A DNA stretch of 49,772 nucleotides, taken from NCBI GenBank assembly GCA_016936235.1, contig JAFGPK010000059.1:1-49772 (forward strand). The letters are read 5' to 3'. Below, one piece after another: positions 24,612-33,013 of the stretch. Each line of letters opens with the position of its first letter. The stretch's first letter is position 1. The notes under the pieces were generated by a model. That model made no database searches. It was given only the letters and a program-made list of their open reading frames with translations, and was not told the DNA's origin. The translations under genes were made by a program, and so were the position numbers. The stretch comes from Candidatus Fermentibacteraceae bacterium (GTDB taxonomy: Bacteria; Fermentibacterota; Fermentibacteria; Fermentibacterales; JCC-6).

Positions 24612-26033
24612 TTGAGACCAGCACACGTCACGAGGAACGTTGACATGACCTCCGGTCCCGTGAGGACCAAGCTTATCCTCCTTGCCTGGCCCGTAATGCT
24701 CTCGCACCTGCTTCAGACGCTTTACAACCTGGCCGATGCCTTCTGGCTGGGCAAGCTGGGCCGGCAGGCCCTCACGGCGCCCACGATAACCATGCACGTG
24801 GTCTTCATAGGCGTTGCGCTGGCCATGGGGCTGGGCGCCGCGGGCACCACCCTGGTGAGCCAGTACAAAGGCGCCGGAAGGGAGGACCTGGCCGCAGGCG
24901 TGGCGGGACAGCTCCTCACCCTTCTCACCGGTCTGGGCATCGTCCTCGGCGTCGTCGGGTTCCTGCTTACGCCTCAGCTTCTCCGGCTGCTCCAGACCCC
25001 GCCGGACGCGTGGAGTATGACCTACGACTACATGCGCTGGATATGGGCCGGCATTCCCATGCTCTTCGCGTTCACCGTTTATCAGGGCGTCAGCACGGGA
25101 CTGGGGGACACCGTGGGACCGATGCAGGTCAATCTGATATCAGTGGTGCTGAACGTGATACTCGACCCTATCCTGATATTCGGCCTCGGACCGATCCCCC
25201 CCATGGGTGTCGTGGGGGCGGCGGTGGCAACGGTCTTCTGCCGCGGGATAGCCTCGGCGATCGGCGTTTCGAGGCTGATCAGGGGCAGGGGAGGTCTTCG
25301 AATAAGGCTCTCCCACATGAAACCGCGATCTTCCGTGGTGGGGAGGATACTGAGGATAGGCCTTCCGGTGGGAATGGGCCAGATGGGCACAAGCATGGGG
25401 TTCACAATGATGATAGGCATCGTCAATTCCTTCGGCAGCGCGGTGACAGCGGCATTCGGCGTGGGGAACAGGATAATACACATGGCCACGGTCCCGGCCA
25501 TGGGACTGAGCCAGGCCAATGCCACCGCCGTGGGGCAGAACCTGGGGGCCGGGGATGAATCAAGGGCCGAGAGTTCCGTCAGGAGCTCCCTGCTTATCAT
25601 AGGGATCATCCTGCTTCCGCTGTCCATTCTCATGTTCTTCTTCGGGGGCGACATATCCAGGGCCTTCGTGAACGATCCCACTGTCGTGGCACTTGGAAGG
25701 ACCATGTTCAGGATCACGACGCCCTCCGTCTTCGTCTTCGGCTTCCTTCTTGTGATACTGGGAAGCTTCCAGGGCTCCGGCCACACTATGCCGGTCATGG
25801 TGCTCAACATGTCCAGGCTCTGGGCACTCAGGGTCCCGGCGGCCTATCTGCTGGCCTATACCGCGGGAATGGGCGCAATGGGGATCTGGTGGGCCATGTT
25901 CCTGTCGAACACCGTGATAGCCGTAGCCGGATGGCTCTGGTTCCGGACAGGCAGCTGGAAGAGGAAGGGCGGTCACCTGGTCAGGGACGCCCTGGAGGCC
26001 GAAGCCATACCCGTTTCCACCGATCTCGATTGA
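24612..26033 (+). CDS. MATE-family multidrug/sodium antiporter
   Basis: Inner-membrane efflux protein of about 473 residues with 12 predicted spans in two related halves. The N-terminal LLAWPVMLSHLLQTLYNLADAFWLG and the second-half GLPVGMGQMGTSMG / GIVNSFGSAVTAAFGVGNR are typical MATE/NorM-DinF sequences. I choose TTG 24612 because family members usually have an RxVDxTxGP lead-in that precedes the ATG at 24645; both starts have ribosome-like sequences (GAGG and AGGA). It would export cationic compounds in exchange for sodium or protons. It is divergent from the cyclase-STAND gene and has an inverted repeat upstream, so control by that regulator's pathway is possible but unproven. Confidence 0.9.
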   Translation: MRPAHVTRNVDMTSGPVRTKLILLAWPVMLSHLLQTLYNLADAFWLGKLGRQALTAPTITMHVVFIGVALAMGLGAAGTTLVSQYKGAGREDLAAGVAGQLLTLLTGLGIVLGVVGFLLTPQLLRLLQTPPDAWSMTYDYMRWIWAGIPMLFAFTVYQGVSTGLGDTVGPMQVNLISVVLNVILDPILIFGLGPIPPMGVVGAAVATVFCRGIASAIGVSRLIRGRGGLRIRLSHMKPRSSVVGRILRIGLPVGMGQMGTSMGFTMMIGIVNSFGSAVTAAFGVGNRIIHMATVPAMGLSQANATAVGQNLGAGDESRAESSVRSSLLIIGIILLPLSILMFFFGGDISRAFVNDPTVVALGRTMFRITTPSVFVFGFLLVILGSFQGSGHTMPVMVLNMSRLWALRVPAAYLLAYTAGMGAMGIWWAMFLSNTVIAVAGWLWFRTGSWKRKGGHLVRDALEAEAIPVSTDLD

Positions 26034-26062
26034 GGCTGTCCGTCAGAGTTCCGCACCGGGTC

Positions 26063-27217
26063 TCAGAGTTCATCCACCTCGTCCGACAGGTCCAGCTGGA
26101 CCACGATCTCTTCGTAGGTGATCCCGAAGAGCTGGTAGTCGCCGGTGATGTACAGGTCGTAGAGGGTCTCGCCGGGATCGAGGGTCGCGATGTAGGTTCC
26201 GTCGTTGTCGAACACCAGCAGGTCGCCGAAATCGCTGACCCAGATCCTGCCCATGGGATCGGTGCACATGCAGGACGGTGAGGTGAACTGACCCTCCCTG
26301 TCGCCGTCGCTACCGAACCTGTTGAGGAACCGGCCGTTGGGGCTGAACTTGAAGATGCTCCCGTTGAAGGAGCCGTAGGCGAAGATGTTCCCGGAGCCAT
26401 CCACAGCCACTTCCGTATCCAGCTCCGAGTCTCCGCTCTGACCGCTGATGGCTTCCCTGAGGACGAATTCCAGACTGCCATCGGGGGCGAACTTCAGGAT
26501 GTCGTCACGGTTGCAGTACCATGATGCGACCACGCTTCCGTCATCGCAGACCGCAACGTCCTCGAAACCCCATCCGTCGGGGTGCATGAGCTGGCCCAGG
26601 AGCTCGCCGGTCTGCGCGTCGTGGATGTACAGCTCGCTGTCGTATACCAAGTACAGCCTGCCGTCCCTTGAGATGTCCATGCCGTAGATGTATATGTCCT
26701 CGGCCTTCCCCACTTCCCACTGCCCGGTCCAGGTCCCGTAGGGATCGAAGACCTGTATCCTGCCGGTGCCGTACTCCGCGACGTAGATGTTGCCCTGAGG
26801 GTCAACGCACACATGCTCCGCGTCCTGGAAGAATCCGGCGCTCATGCCCTCCCCCCCGAACGACATCACCAGAGGGATGGAGGAGCCGCCCGTCAGTGAG
26901 GCCACCGGGCCGCTGAGGGCTTCCTTGACCTCCTCGGATTTCATGATCCAGAAGAACAGCGCCGCCGCCAGTCCGATAATGAATATCACCACGGCTGCGA
27001 TGACGCCCGAGCAGGACCTCTGGACCGCGGAAGTGTCCACGATCACCGTGGGTCTCACGGTGGGCTGTTCCTGGGTCCATCCGGCCTCGTCCTTCTCCAA
27101 CATGGCGTCGGGTACAATCACCGTGCTGTCGCAGAAGGGGCAGGAGAGGGTCTTCTTACCTTTCTCAACGTGCAGGGAAGCCCCGCAGGACGGGCAGTTA
27201 AAATCCATTATCTTCAT
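26063..27217 (-). CDS. Zinc-ribbon, single-span membrane protein with NHL-type propeller
   Basis: A 384-residue membrane protein. Residues 1-40 hold a zinc ribbon (CPSCGASL ... CPFCDST). A Pro/Thr-rich linker leads to one membrane span (about 73-93, IAAVVIFIIGLAAALFFWI). The remaining ~280 residues are NHL/beta-propeller repeats with the pattern DPQGNIYVAEYGTGRIQVFD, then DISRDGRLYLV, VAVDGSGNIFAYGS and TDPMGRIWVSDFGD. Topology suggests zinc ribbon inside, propeller outside. Start ATG 27217, six bases after GAGGGG; a TTG two codons earlier is unlikely. It is the last gene of the hydF cluster, 28 bases after the previous stop. Function unknown; a scaffold or sensor is possible. Confidence 0.75.
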   Translation of the reverse strand: MKIMDFNCPSCGASLHVEKGKKTLSCPFCDSTVIVPDAMLEKDEAGWTQEQPTVRPTVIVDTSAVQRSCSGVIAAVVIFIIGLAAALFFWIMKSEEVKEALSGPVASLTGGSSIPLVMSFGGEGMSAGFFQDAEHVCVDPQGNIYVAEYGTGRIQVFDPYGTWTGQWEVGKAEDIYIYGMDISRDGRLYLVYDSELYIHDAQTGELLGQLMHPDGWGFEDVAVCDDGSVVASWYCNRDDILKFAPDGSLEFVLREAISGQSGDSELDTEVAVDGSGNIFAYGSFNGSIFKFSPNGRFLNRFGSDGDREGQFTSPSCMCTDPMGRIWVSDFGDLLVFDNDGTYIATLDPGETLYDLYITGDYQLFGITYEEIVVQLDLSDEVDEL

Positions 27218-27245
27218 ATACAACCCCTCTATGTAATACGGGACT

Positions 27246-28514
27246 TCACTGTTCAGGGTAAAGGATGTTCATCAGCTCCATGGACACTTCCCTGACCCCC
27301 ACGGACTCCACGGGCTCTCCCTCCAGATAGGATGCCCTTGTCACGGCATTGCCTATCAGGGTGCTTCCCGGAGGCACAAGGAGGGAGTTACGCAGGATCT
27401 CGTCCAGCTGCGAGACGCAGTCGTTCCCGGGAACAATGCCCTGGTCACCAACGAGCCAGATCGACACTTCTCCAGAGGACCCTACCTCGACATCGAAGTG
27501 CAGGTTCTCACCTGTGTCCGAATGGAGGTCCCTGCCTATGACCCTCTCCAGGACCGCCTCCAGCACCGGCGCCATGGACAGGCGGTCAAGCCTTCCCGGG
27601 AGGGCTACACTGACCGCGTTGGGGATGCTCGAGGCGTTGAAATCCCTGAGGGGATGCCCACCCTCAGGCTCCGAAGGCATGGTTACACTGTAGGAGGCGG
27701 ATGGAGGCGGGAGGGGCGAAGGGGACGTTCTCCAGGGCCTGCCCACGTCGTCTCCCCTAATCCACAGGAGATGGTCCGAATCGGGCCTTTCGGGGTATAT
27801 GGCCGCGATGAGGCTGTCCACCGCTGCGAATCCGCTGCCCCATGTGGACATGTACTGCCGGTCGAGAGGGTGCGGCTCAACCTCGATGCCCGGGAGGTTC
27901 GAAGGCACGCTTCCATGAACACACGTGAACGAAAGCTTCACGGATCCCTCTCCGGAAGGGACCAGTTCTTCACCCGTACCCCTCCAGGCGGCGGATGACA
28001 GGTCGATCTCATCCGGATGACCTGTCCAGAAGAACGCGTTGCCCTCCACCGGCGACTGGATCATCAGCGTATCCGGCTCGTCTTCCAGCCAGGCGCTGGC
28101 CCTGAGGGGAAGCTCGGCGGGAAACGGACCTGTCCCGCCACGGCTGAAGATGATCACGGCGGACGAGCAGCCGGATACCGGTACCAGCTCCAGTCCTCGG
28201 CTCAGGGCCGAGTTGTCCGGCGTGCCTTCTGCGGATGCCAGGGCCAGGGCCGTCTCAAGCATATGCTGTCCGGTGCCCAGGGGACAGATGATGAGGTACC
28301 CGGCCCAGCCGGCCCTCTGGACCATCATCCCGCTGCACGCAAGGGTCCAGTACTCCTCCCTCTGATAGGATGTCATGCCTTCCCATGGTTCCACGGGGAG
28401 AAGTCCGTCCTTCATCATGACCACAATGATGTCCGCAGAATCGGTTACCGGCGGAAGGTCGTATACCGCTGAACCGAGGCCGGCCATGATGGCGATGACT
28501 GATAGGAGATTCAA
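27246..28514 (-). CDS. Secreted protein of unknown family (422 residues)
   Basis: The start is TTG 28514, immediately after the stop of the small lipoprotein gene. The N-terminus MNLLSVIAIMAGLGSAVYD is a plausible signal peptide. I recognise no catalytic motif. The protein has strand-rich stretches with serine/proline-rich loops (TSPSPLPPPSASYSV), and it ends with a conserved-looking segment from VPPGSTLIGNAVTR to SMELMNILYPEQ. Two-lobed, peptidase-M16-like folds have a similar feel, but no metal-binding HxxEH is present. It sits between a lipoprotein and a zinc-ribbon propeller protein behind hydF on one apparent transcript. An envelope role is all that can be inferred. Confidence 0.6.
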   Translation of the reverse strand: MNLLSVIAIMAGLGSAVYDLPPVTDSADIIVVMMKDGLLPVEPWEGMTSYQREEYWTLACSGMMVQRAGWAGYLIICPLGTGQHMLETALALASAEGTPDNSALSRGLELVPVSGCSSAVIIFSRGGTGPFPAELPLRASAWLEDEPDTLMIQSPVEGNAFFWTGHPDEIDLSSAAWRGTGEELVPSGEGSVKLSFTCVHGSVPSNLPGIEVEPHPLDRQYMSTWGSGFAAVDSLIAAIYPERPDSDHLLWIRGDDVGRPWRTSPSPLPPPSASYSVTMPSEPEGGHPLRDFNASSIPNAVSVALPGRLDRLSMAPVLEAVLERVIGRDLHSDTGENLHFDVEVGSSGEVSIWLVGDQGIVPGNDCVSQLDEILRNSLLVPPGSTLIGNAVTRASYLEGEPVESVGVREVSMELMNILYPEQ

Positions 28515-28808
28515 TTAGATGTCCCCGATCATCTGCTGGAGCTCCTCGTTATGCTGGTTCGCCTGGTCCGCCGCGGAATGCGCCTCGTTTATAAGAGACT
28601 GCGCCCCGGATAGAGGCTGCTGAACCTGCAGGATATCCTCCGCCGCCGACCTGAGCGTGCCATCCCCGGTTGATGACAGGGTATCGGGAGTTGCCTCCGG
28701 TGAGGATGATGTGTCCGGCGGCGCTTCGGCCTCCTCGCTCCCTCCGCCGCAGCCGGTGAAGGCAAGGCAGAATAGAGCGCCGGCTAGCAGGACAATGGTC
28801 TTTCTCAT
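28515..28808 (-). CDS. Small lipoprotein of unknown function
   Basis: A 97-residue lipoprotein: signal MRKTIVLLAGALFCLAFTGC with the lipobox AFTGC, then a Ser/Glu/Pro/Thr-rich linker of about 30 residues, then a helix (LRSAAEDILQVQQPLSG onwards) rich in Gln and Ala that could form a coiled coil. The ATG at 28808 overlaps the hydF stop (ATGA) and has GGGAG upstream. Architecture is that of an envelope tether or spacer; no family recognised. It is followed directly by the 422-residue secreted protein. Confidence 0.7.
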   Translation of the reverse strand: MRKTIVLLAGALFCLAFTGCGGGSEEAEAPPDTSSSPEATPDTLSSTGDGTLRSAAEDILQVQQPLSGAQSLINEAHSAADQANQHNEELQQMIGDI

Positions 28809-30121
28809 GATTGCTCCCTCCAGGGTTTCAGAACCCTTTCCAGTATTTCCGGTCCCTCCAGCCAGGATAGGACTATGCCGTAATTTGTCACGGGCACTCC
28901 TGCGAGGGCAAGTCTGGAAACCCTGGCCGAGAGTTTCTGTGCGCTTATCATACAGCCTCCGCAGTGTATTACCACACTGTACTCAGCCAGCTCTTCCTGT
29001 GAGGGGAACTCCCTGCCGAAAGTATGCTCCACCCTTACGCCGGGGCATGCCCGGGCCAGTTTCTCCGGTATCTGGACAGTTCCGATGTCCTCGGCTATCC
29101 GATCATGGTTGCAGGCTTCCGCTATCAGTACCCTGTCGCCCTCCCTGAGTCCGTCAAGGGCCGCGGCACCCCTTGCGAACAGGGGGAGGTTCCCGCCGGA
29201 AGTGGCGTGTATCATCATTATGGAGAATGTGGTCAGGCTGATGTCTTCCGGGACCCATCGGCCCATTACGTCTATTGCCTGCGAATCGGTAAGGACAAGC
29301 TGCACCCCTTCGTCGGACCCGATGGAGCCCAGGAATGAGCCGAACCTTTTCCTCTCCCCCTCGGATATGGACGACGAACCGCTTCGGGCCAGCTTGAGAT
29401 CGGTTCGGTACAGGCCTATGGGGACGCCCAGCCTGAGCAGGTATTCCATGGCCATCTCCTGCGGCCGGAGCAGCCTTCCGCTGGGGGATTCCTCGTCCAG
29501 GGGTATGTGCAGCAGCACCGGCGCCCTCGTGCTGAGGAAAGGCAGCAGTTCCACCCTCTTCCTTTCCGAGGGTTCCGAATCCTCGATGAATCCCACCAGC
29601 TCGGACACATTGCCCGGGCGGCTCAGGTCCAGAAGGATGTGGGGCGTACCGGTCATGTTAAGCAGCGAGGACCTGCAGTACTCCACCGTCTCCTCCAGGC
29701 TGGCCCCGCTTGCTTCAAGCCTCTCGCCTGCGTCGGCGTGGATGTTGAAGACCGCGCAGAGCTTTCTTCCAGACTTTCTTGAAAGGGCCGAGACGCCGGA
29801 TTCCACTTCCAGGTTCCCCGACAGGAATGACTGGACCGGGTCTATGACCAGGATGGCCAGGTCGACCTCCTCCAGTGCCGCGAGGGTCTTCCTGCGCTTC
29901 TTCTCCCCGAGACCGCTGCCCTCGTCGAGTCCCGCGGTGTCCAGGATGCGCACCGGCCCAAGGCCGTGGATCTCCATGATGGCGCTCTTGATGTCCGCCG
30001 TGGTCCCCGGCGCGGGGTCCACTATCGATGTTTCCTGCTGGGTCAGCAGGTTCATCAGCGTGCTCTTTCCCGCGTTTATCCTTCCGAATATCCCCAGAAC
30101 GAGGCGGTCAACCCTGGGCAA
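28805..30121 (-). CDS. hydF: HydF, [FeFe] hydrogenase maturation GTPase
   Basis: HydF of 438 residues, the GTPase scaffold on which the H-cluster two-iron subsite is assembled before transfer to [FeFe] hydrogenase. The start is TTG 30121, seven bases after AAGGAG; translation from here opens MPRVDRLVLGIFGRINAGKS as expected. GTPase motifs: Walker A GRINAGKST, DTAGL (G3), and NIHAD where NKxD is usual (G4). The cluster ligands are intact: Cys337-x-His339 in EACNHD and His386-Cys387-x2-Cys390 in IHCGGC, with the family spacing. It predicts [FeFe] hydrogenase and HydE/HydG elsewhere; none is in the window. First gene of a four-gene minus-strand string. Confidence 0.93.
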   Translation of the reverse strand: MPRVDRLVLGIFGRINAGKSTLMNLLTQQETSIVDPAPGTTADIKSAIMEIHGLGPVRILDTAGLDEGSGLGEKKRRKTLAALEEVDLAILVIDPVQSFLSGNLEVESGVSALSRKSGRKLCAVFNIHADAGERLEASGASLEETVEYCRSSLLNMTGTPHILLDLSRPGNVSELVGFIEDSEPSERKRVELLPFLSTRAPVLLHIPLDEESPSGRLLRPQEMAMEYLLRLGVPIGLYRTDLKLARSGSSSISEGERKRFGSFLGSIGSDEGVQLVLTDSQAIDVMGRWVPEDISLTTFSIMMIHATSGGNLPLFARGAAALDGLREGDRVLIAEACNHDRIAEDIGTVQIPEKLARACPGVRVEHTFGREFPSQEELAEYSVVIHCGGCMISAQKLSARVSRLALAGVPVTNYGIVLSWLEGPEILERVLKPWREQS

Positions 30122-30258
30122 AGCGGATCTCCTTCCTGCACCGGCCCTGCTTATACCGCTATTTATAGTCAAATACTCTTCAGCGGGCATGCACTCCGGA
30201 TCGATCATGTACCTTGACCCGAACCACATACTTTACGATAATTCGGTCCCGTCCGCGC

Positions 30259-30353
30259 GGAGAGGTGGCCGAGCATGGCTTAAGGCGTACGCCTGCTAAG
30301 CGTATGAGGGGCGTTGAGCCTCTCCGAGGGTTCAAATCCCTCCCTCTCCGCCA
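30259..30353 (+). tRNA. tRNA-Ser (anticodon GCU)
   Basis: A complete class II tRNA of 95 bases with encoded CCA. The acceptor stem GGAGAGG pairs with CCTCTCC, discriminator G. The anticodon stem TACGC/GCGTA encloses the loop CTGCTAA, anticodon GCT at 30295-30297 (reads AGC/AGU). A long variable arm follows, and the T arm GAGGG-TTCAAAT-CCCTC is perfect. Confidence 0.97.
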
Positions 30354-30705
30354 GTTCACTGAATTCTCAGGAATCGACAGATTTTCACAAATCGACTCGC
30401 GCGCCGCGACTATTCTCCACGGCATCGGGTATTGAATCTCAAGAATCGGATCTGAAGCTGACCCTGATGAACTGAAACTCCCGAGTCCGAAATCATTTGA
30501 ATCAATAGTCGCTTGATTCAAGTCCAGGGAGTCCGCGGCGGAGATTGTCCGCTCATGACAGGCAGATTGCTGTCCTTCCGCACCCAATACTCCTGAACTG
30601 GAAGATGAATGATGCGACACGGAAACAATGTTTTAACCGTGACACTACCCTGATTCGGTTCTGGAATACCACTGACCATGATTCGCCATCCCAATCCAGC
30701 CCGGT
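30354..30705. other. Gene-free stretch downstream of tRNA-Ser
   Basis: About 350 bases with no reading frame having a ribosome site. It is lower in GC than flanking genes and rich in GAATC/GATTC words. Short inverted repeats occur, including GATTT-TCAC-AAATC about 30 bases after the tRNA and the longer one listed separately. No integrase or second tRNA copy is seen. Confidence 0.5.
30497..30521. repeat. Perfect 9-bp inverted repeat
   Basis: TTGAATCAA (30497-30505) and TTGATTCAA (30513-30521) are exact reverse complements separated by 7 bases. The arms are AT-rich and no T run follows, so this looks more like a protein-binding site than a terminator. Orphan position between tRNA-Ser and the small secreted ORF. 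Confidence 0.5.
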
Positions 30706-30915
30706 CTAGCTAGCTCTTCCGCTCCCTCGAACCTCAGATCCCTTTCGACGGGTATCACGTAGGGGTTTGCTGGATGTTGGATCGTTAGGATCGGGCAGCG
30801 TAGAGCAGTAATTGGCCTCATAAGCCGGGCGGGTTTCTACCCCGGACTGGCAGTCATCACAATCGCGCGAGATAAGCGATCCCGCGAATACCGACCATAG
30901 AAGCAAGTATCTCAT
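30706..30915 (-). CDS. Possible small secreted peptide (69 residues)
   Basis: Start ATG 30915, six bases after a strong AGGAGG (GGTAGGAGGAAATGACATG). The N-terminus MRYLLLWSVFAGSLIS looks like a short signal peptide and is followed by RDCDDCQSG, then a polar chain with four cysteines in total and a basic end (RRKGSEVRGSGRAS). No family recognised. The ribosome site and signal-like start are the only support; the surrounding DNA is otherwise gene-poor, so a decayed gene is also possible. Confidence 0.4.
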   Translation of the reverse strand: MRYLLLWSVFAGSLISRDCDDCQSGVETRPAYEANYCSTLPDPNDPTSSKPLRDTRRKGSEVRGSGRAS

Positions 30916-31191
30916 GTCATTTCCTCCTACCAACTGCGAGACCCGAACAACGTGACCCCAGCACCACGTTGCTGATATTGTGCAACCATGATTCAGAAAG
31001 GCTAAAGGATTGTAACAGAATGTAATAGGACCCCACACTTTAATTCACTCAATCCAGACTATACTATGAGAAGTATTTATAGAAGCCCAGTACTTGATGA
31101 TTGCCTGAAAGAACTGAATACTTGCATGTAAACAGAAATAGCCATCAACAGCACATCAGAATTCCGATCAAGAGAGCAGTAATGGGTTGAT

Positions 31192-32178
31192 ATGAAACGG
31201 ATATCATCAACTGCAACAGCACTGATGATCATGCTCTTGGCAGCTTCAACAGCACAGACTGCGGCTGATCCGCCTGAGGGCTGGGTAGTATTTACAAGTG
31301 CCAGGTTCGGCAACAGTGACATCTTTCTGATGAATACAGCGAATGGCTCTCTGAAAAGGCTGACCAGCGATCCGGCCAGAGATCACAGACCCGCCATCTC
31401 TGCGGACGGATCCATGGTGGTTTTCGTAAGCGATCGGAACGGACAGCCGGATCTCTATCTCATTCATCTCGATGATTGGGGCGATCCTGCAGGAAGTATA
31501 GAGCAACTCACCGATGATCCATGGGAGGAGTTCGATACCGACTGGTGCAGCGACTCCCACAACTTCCAGTTCACGGTATTCAGAACTCCCGATACTGAAG
31601 CCATGGAACTCTTCTACGGATCGGACATTCCAGATATCGATGGCGAGTGGGACATCTACCGCTACTACCCGTATACGGAGACCATTGATCGCATGAGTCT
31701 CGAGCCGGGAGATTACAGGTATCCGATCTATGCCGAGGGCTTCGGAACCGTTTACGCCAGGCGCGAATGGGAGAATCCGGAGGACCAGTTCGACATCCTC
31801 GGGTACTCCCACGGAGACCTGGCCAACAGGTTTTTCAACTTCGATCAGGGAACAATCAACGGACCCATAAGACAATCTTCCGGATCAGTTCTTTTCTTGC
31901 CATGCACGGACGGCGAAGATGACTATTACATCTTCTACGACCTGATCGATGAGAGTCCTGTTGATTCGATAAACGCAAACGGGCAGCATTTTGAATACAT
32001 AACTCCCATCGGTTTCAGCGAAGGGGGCAGATGGTTCCTGGCCCAGGCAGTCCCGAATGGTGGCAGTTTCTCGGAAATAGTGCTCTTTCAGGGTCTGGGA
32101 ACCACGGATCCCGTGATTCTCCAGCTTACCAGGAACGACTGCTACGACGGTGAACCCAGGTGGTTATCGAGGGAGTGA
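31192..32178 (+). CDS. Secreted TolB-like (PD40) beta-propeller protein
   Basis: A 328-residue exported protein with signal peptide MKRISSTATALMIMLLAASTAQTA. WD40-like PD40 repeats are visible at the start: VVFTSARFGNSDIFLMN and MVVFVSDRNGQPDLYLIHL, plus the closing GEPRWLS, as in TolB C-terminal propellers. It is too short for TolB (no N-terminal TolB domain) and there are no Pal or Tol neighbours. The middle is rich in Asp and Tyr. Base composition is lower in GC than in the flanking gene blocks and AGG arginine is less dominant, so recent transfer is possible. Function unknown. Confidence 0.75.
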   Translation: MKRISSTATALMIMLLAASTAQTAADPPEGWVVFTSARFGNSDIFLMNTANGSLKRLTSDPARDHRPAISADGSMVVFVSDRNGQPDLYLIHLDDWGDPAGSIEQLTDDPWEEFDTDWCSDSHNFQFTVFRTPDTEAMELFYGSDIPDIDGEWDIYRYYPYTETIDRMSLEPGDYRYPIYAEGFGTVYARREWENPEDQFDILGYSHGDLANRFFNFDQGTINGPIRQSSGSVLFLPCTDGEDDYYIFYDLIDESPVDSINANGQHFEYITPIGFSEGGRWFLAQAVPNGGSFSEIVLFQGLGTTDPVILQLTRNDCYDGEPRWLSRE

Positions 32179-32271
32179 AGCAGAACAGCCTTCGACCCTG
32201 AACCAAGCGTGTAACCCGGTCTTCTCGAACAAGGAATTGAACAGCGGTACAGATCTGAGTCTTGCCTCTGC

Positions 32272-32700
32272 CTAGGGAGTTCTCCTGCCCTTCTTTGCCG
32301 GCTTCGTCTTCATGTGGGTCGGTTCGGAGGGTCTTACTTTCTTCCCGCCGTGCCGGAGTTCTTTCGTCTTCGTCCCATCGGACTCGGCCGGTTTTACATT
32401 CTTCCGCAGAGGTTTGGCAGGTTTCTCGGGCCTTGTGTGCTTCCCCTTTAGAATCATCCGGTCGGAGACCTTGGCTATACCCCAGACGTTACCCGCTATC
32501 TGCACCGCCTTATCACGGTCCTCTTCACTTATCGGGTAACCCTTCAGGACAGCAATCTCACCGTCTACGTCAACATCCAGCCCTTCTACCTTCACACCGA
32601 GATTTAATATCCTCTTCTCTATTTTGCTGGCGAGTTTGGCTTCCTCACCCATCTCTGTTAGCTTCTCCCCTGTATCCCGAATGAAATCCAGCACACCCAT
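32272..32700 (-). CDS. BON-domain protein with basic Lys/Pro tail
   Basis: A 142-residue protein. The start is ATG 32700 behind GGGGAGG. Residues 1-85 match the BON-containing N-terminal half of YgaU/LysM-BON proteins: MGVLDFIRDTGEKL, KIEKRILNLGVKVEGLDVDV, GEIAVLKGYPISEEDRDKAV and GNVWGIAKVSDRMI. In YgaU this is followed by a LysM domain; here the LysM is replaced by about 57 residues rich in Lys, Arg and Pro (KPAKPLRKNVKPAES ... KKGRRTP). BON domains bind membranes or potassium; the basic tail might bind nucleic acid, peptidoglycan polymers or acidic lipids. No signal peptide, so probably cytoplasmic. Confidence 0.75.
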   Translation of the reverse strand: MGVLDFIRDTGEKLTEMGEEAKLASKIEKRILNLGVKVEGLDVDVDGEIAVLKGYPISEEDRDKAVQIAGNVWGIAKVSDRMILKGKHTRPEKPAKPLRKNVKPAESDGTKTKELRHGGKKVRPSEPTHMKTKPAKKGRRTP

Positions 32701-32866
32701 AATCCTCCCCTTTCTCCGGTTCAGCGACCACCCCTGCAACAGCACTATACATGAGACGAGAACCCGTGTCACTGAATTTCCTGGACTGCACCACATCTGA
32801 TCTTACGAAGGATCGAAGAACAGTCCTCTTACAGGCTGCTGGATTTTCATTACAAGGAGTTCCGGG

Positions 32867-33013
32867 ATGCGTATTCACGCACTGATTACCGATGCCTTTT
32901 TGGACAGGGAGGGTAACCAATGCGCAACGGCCGAGATAAGCGCTGCGAATCTCAAGGTCATTGAAGAACTCATAGCAGCATTAGTTCTCAGTATGCTACC
33001 CGAGAAAGCATGA
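32867..33013 (+). CDS. Possible small protein (48 residues)
   Basis: ATG 32867 lies seven bases after a full AAGGAG (32854-32859). The translation begins MRIHALITDAFLDREG and ends AALVLSMLPEKA, an amphipathic helix-like product with one cysteine. Codon choice is plausible, but the reading frame is short and could be chance. A 6-bp inverted repeat (CCGAGA / TCTCGG) spans the stop codon. No family recognised. Confidence 0.35.
   Translation: MRIHALITDAFLDREGNQCATAEISAANLKVIEELIAALVLSMLPEKA

Noticed and set aside
25082-25810. Minus-strand reading frame of 242 codons with hydrophobic, membrane-like translation
   Set aside because: It is antisense to the MATE gene; its hydrophobic look comes from the complementary codons.
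30259-30353. tRNA-Ser as an active integration site with att duplication
   Set aside because: No integrase gene and no second copy of the tRNA 3' end were noticed in the window.
30180-30620. Minus-strand reading frame of 146 codons
   Set aside because: It spans the tRNA-Ser gene antisense, a well-known source of false proteins, and has no ribosome site.
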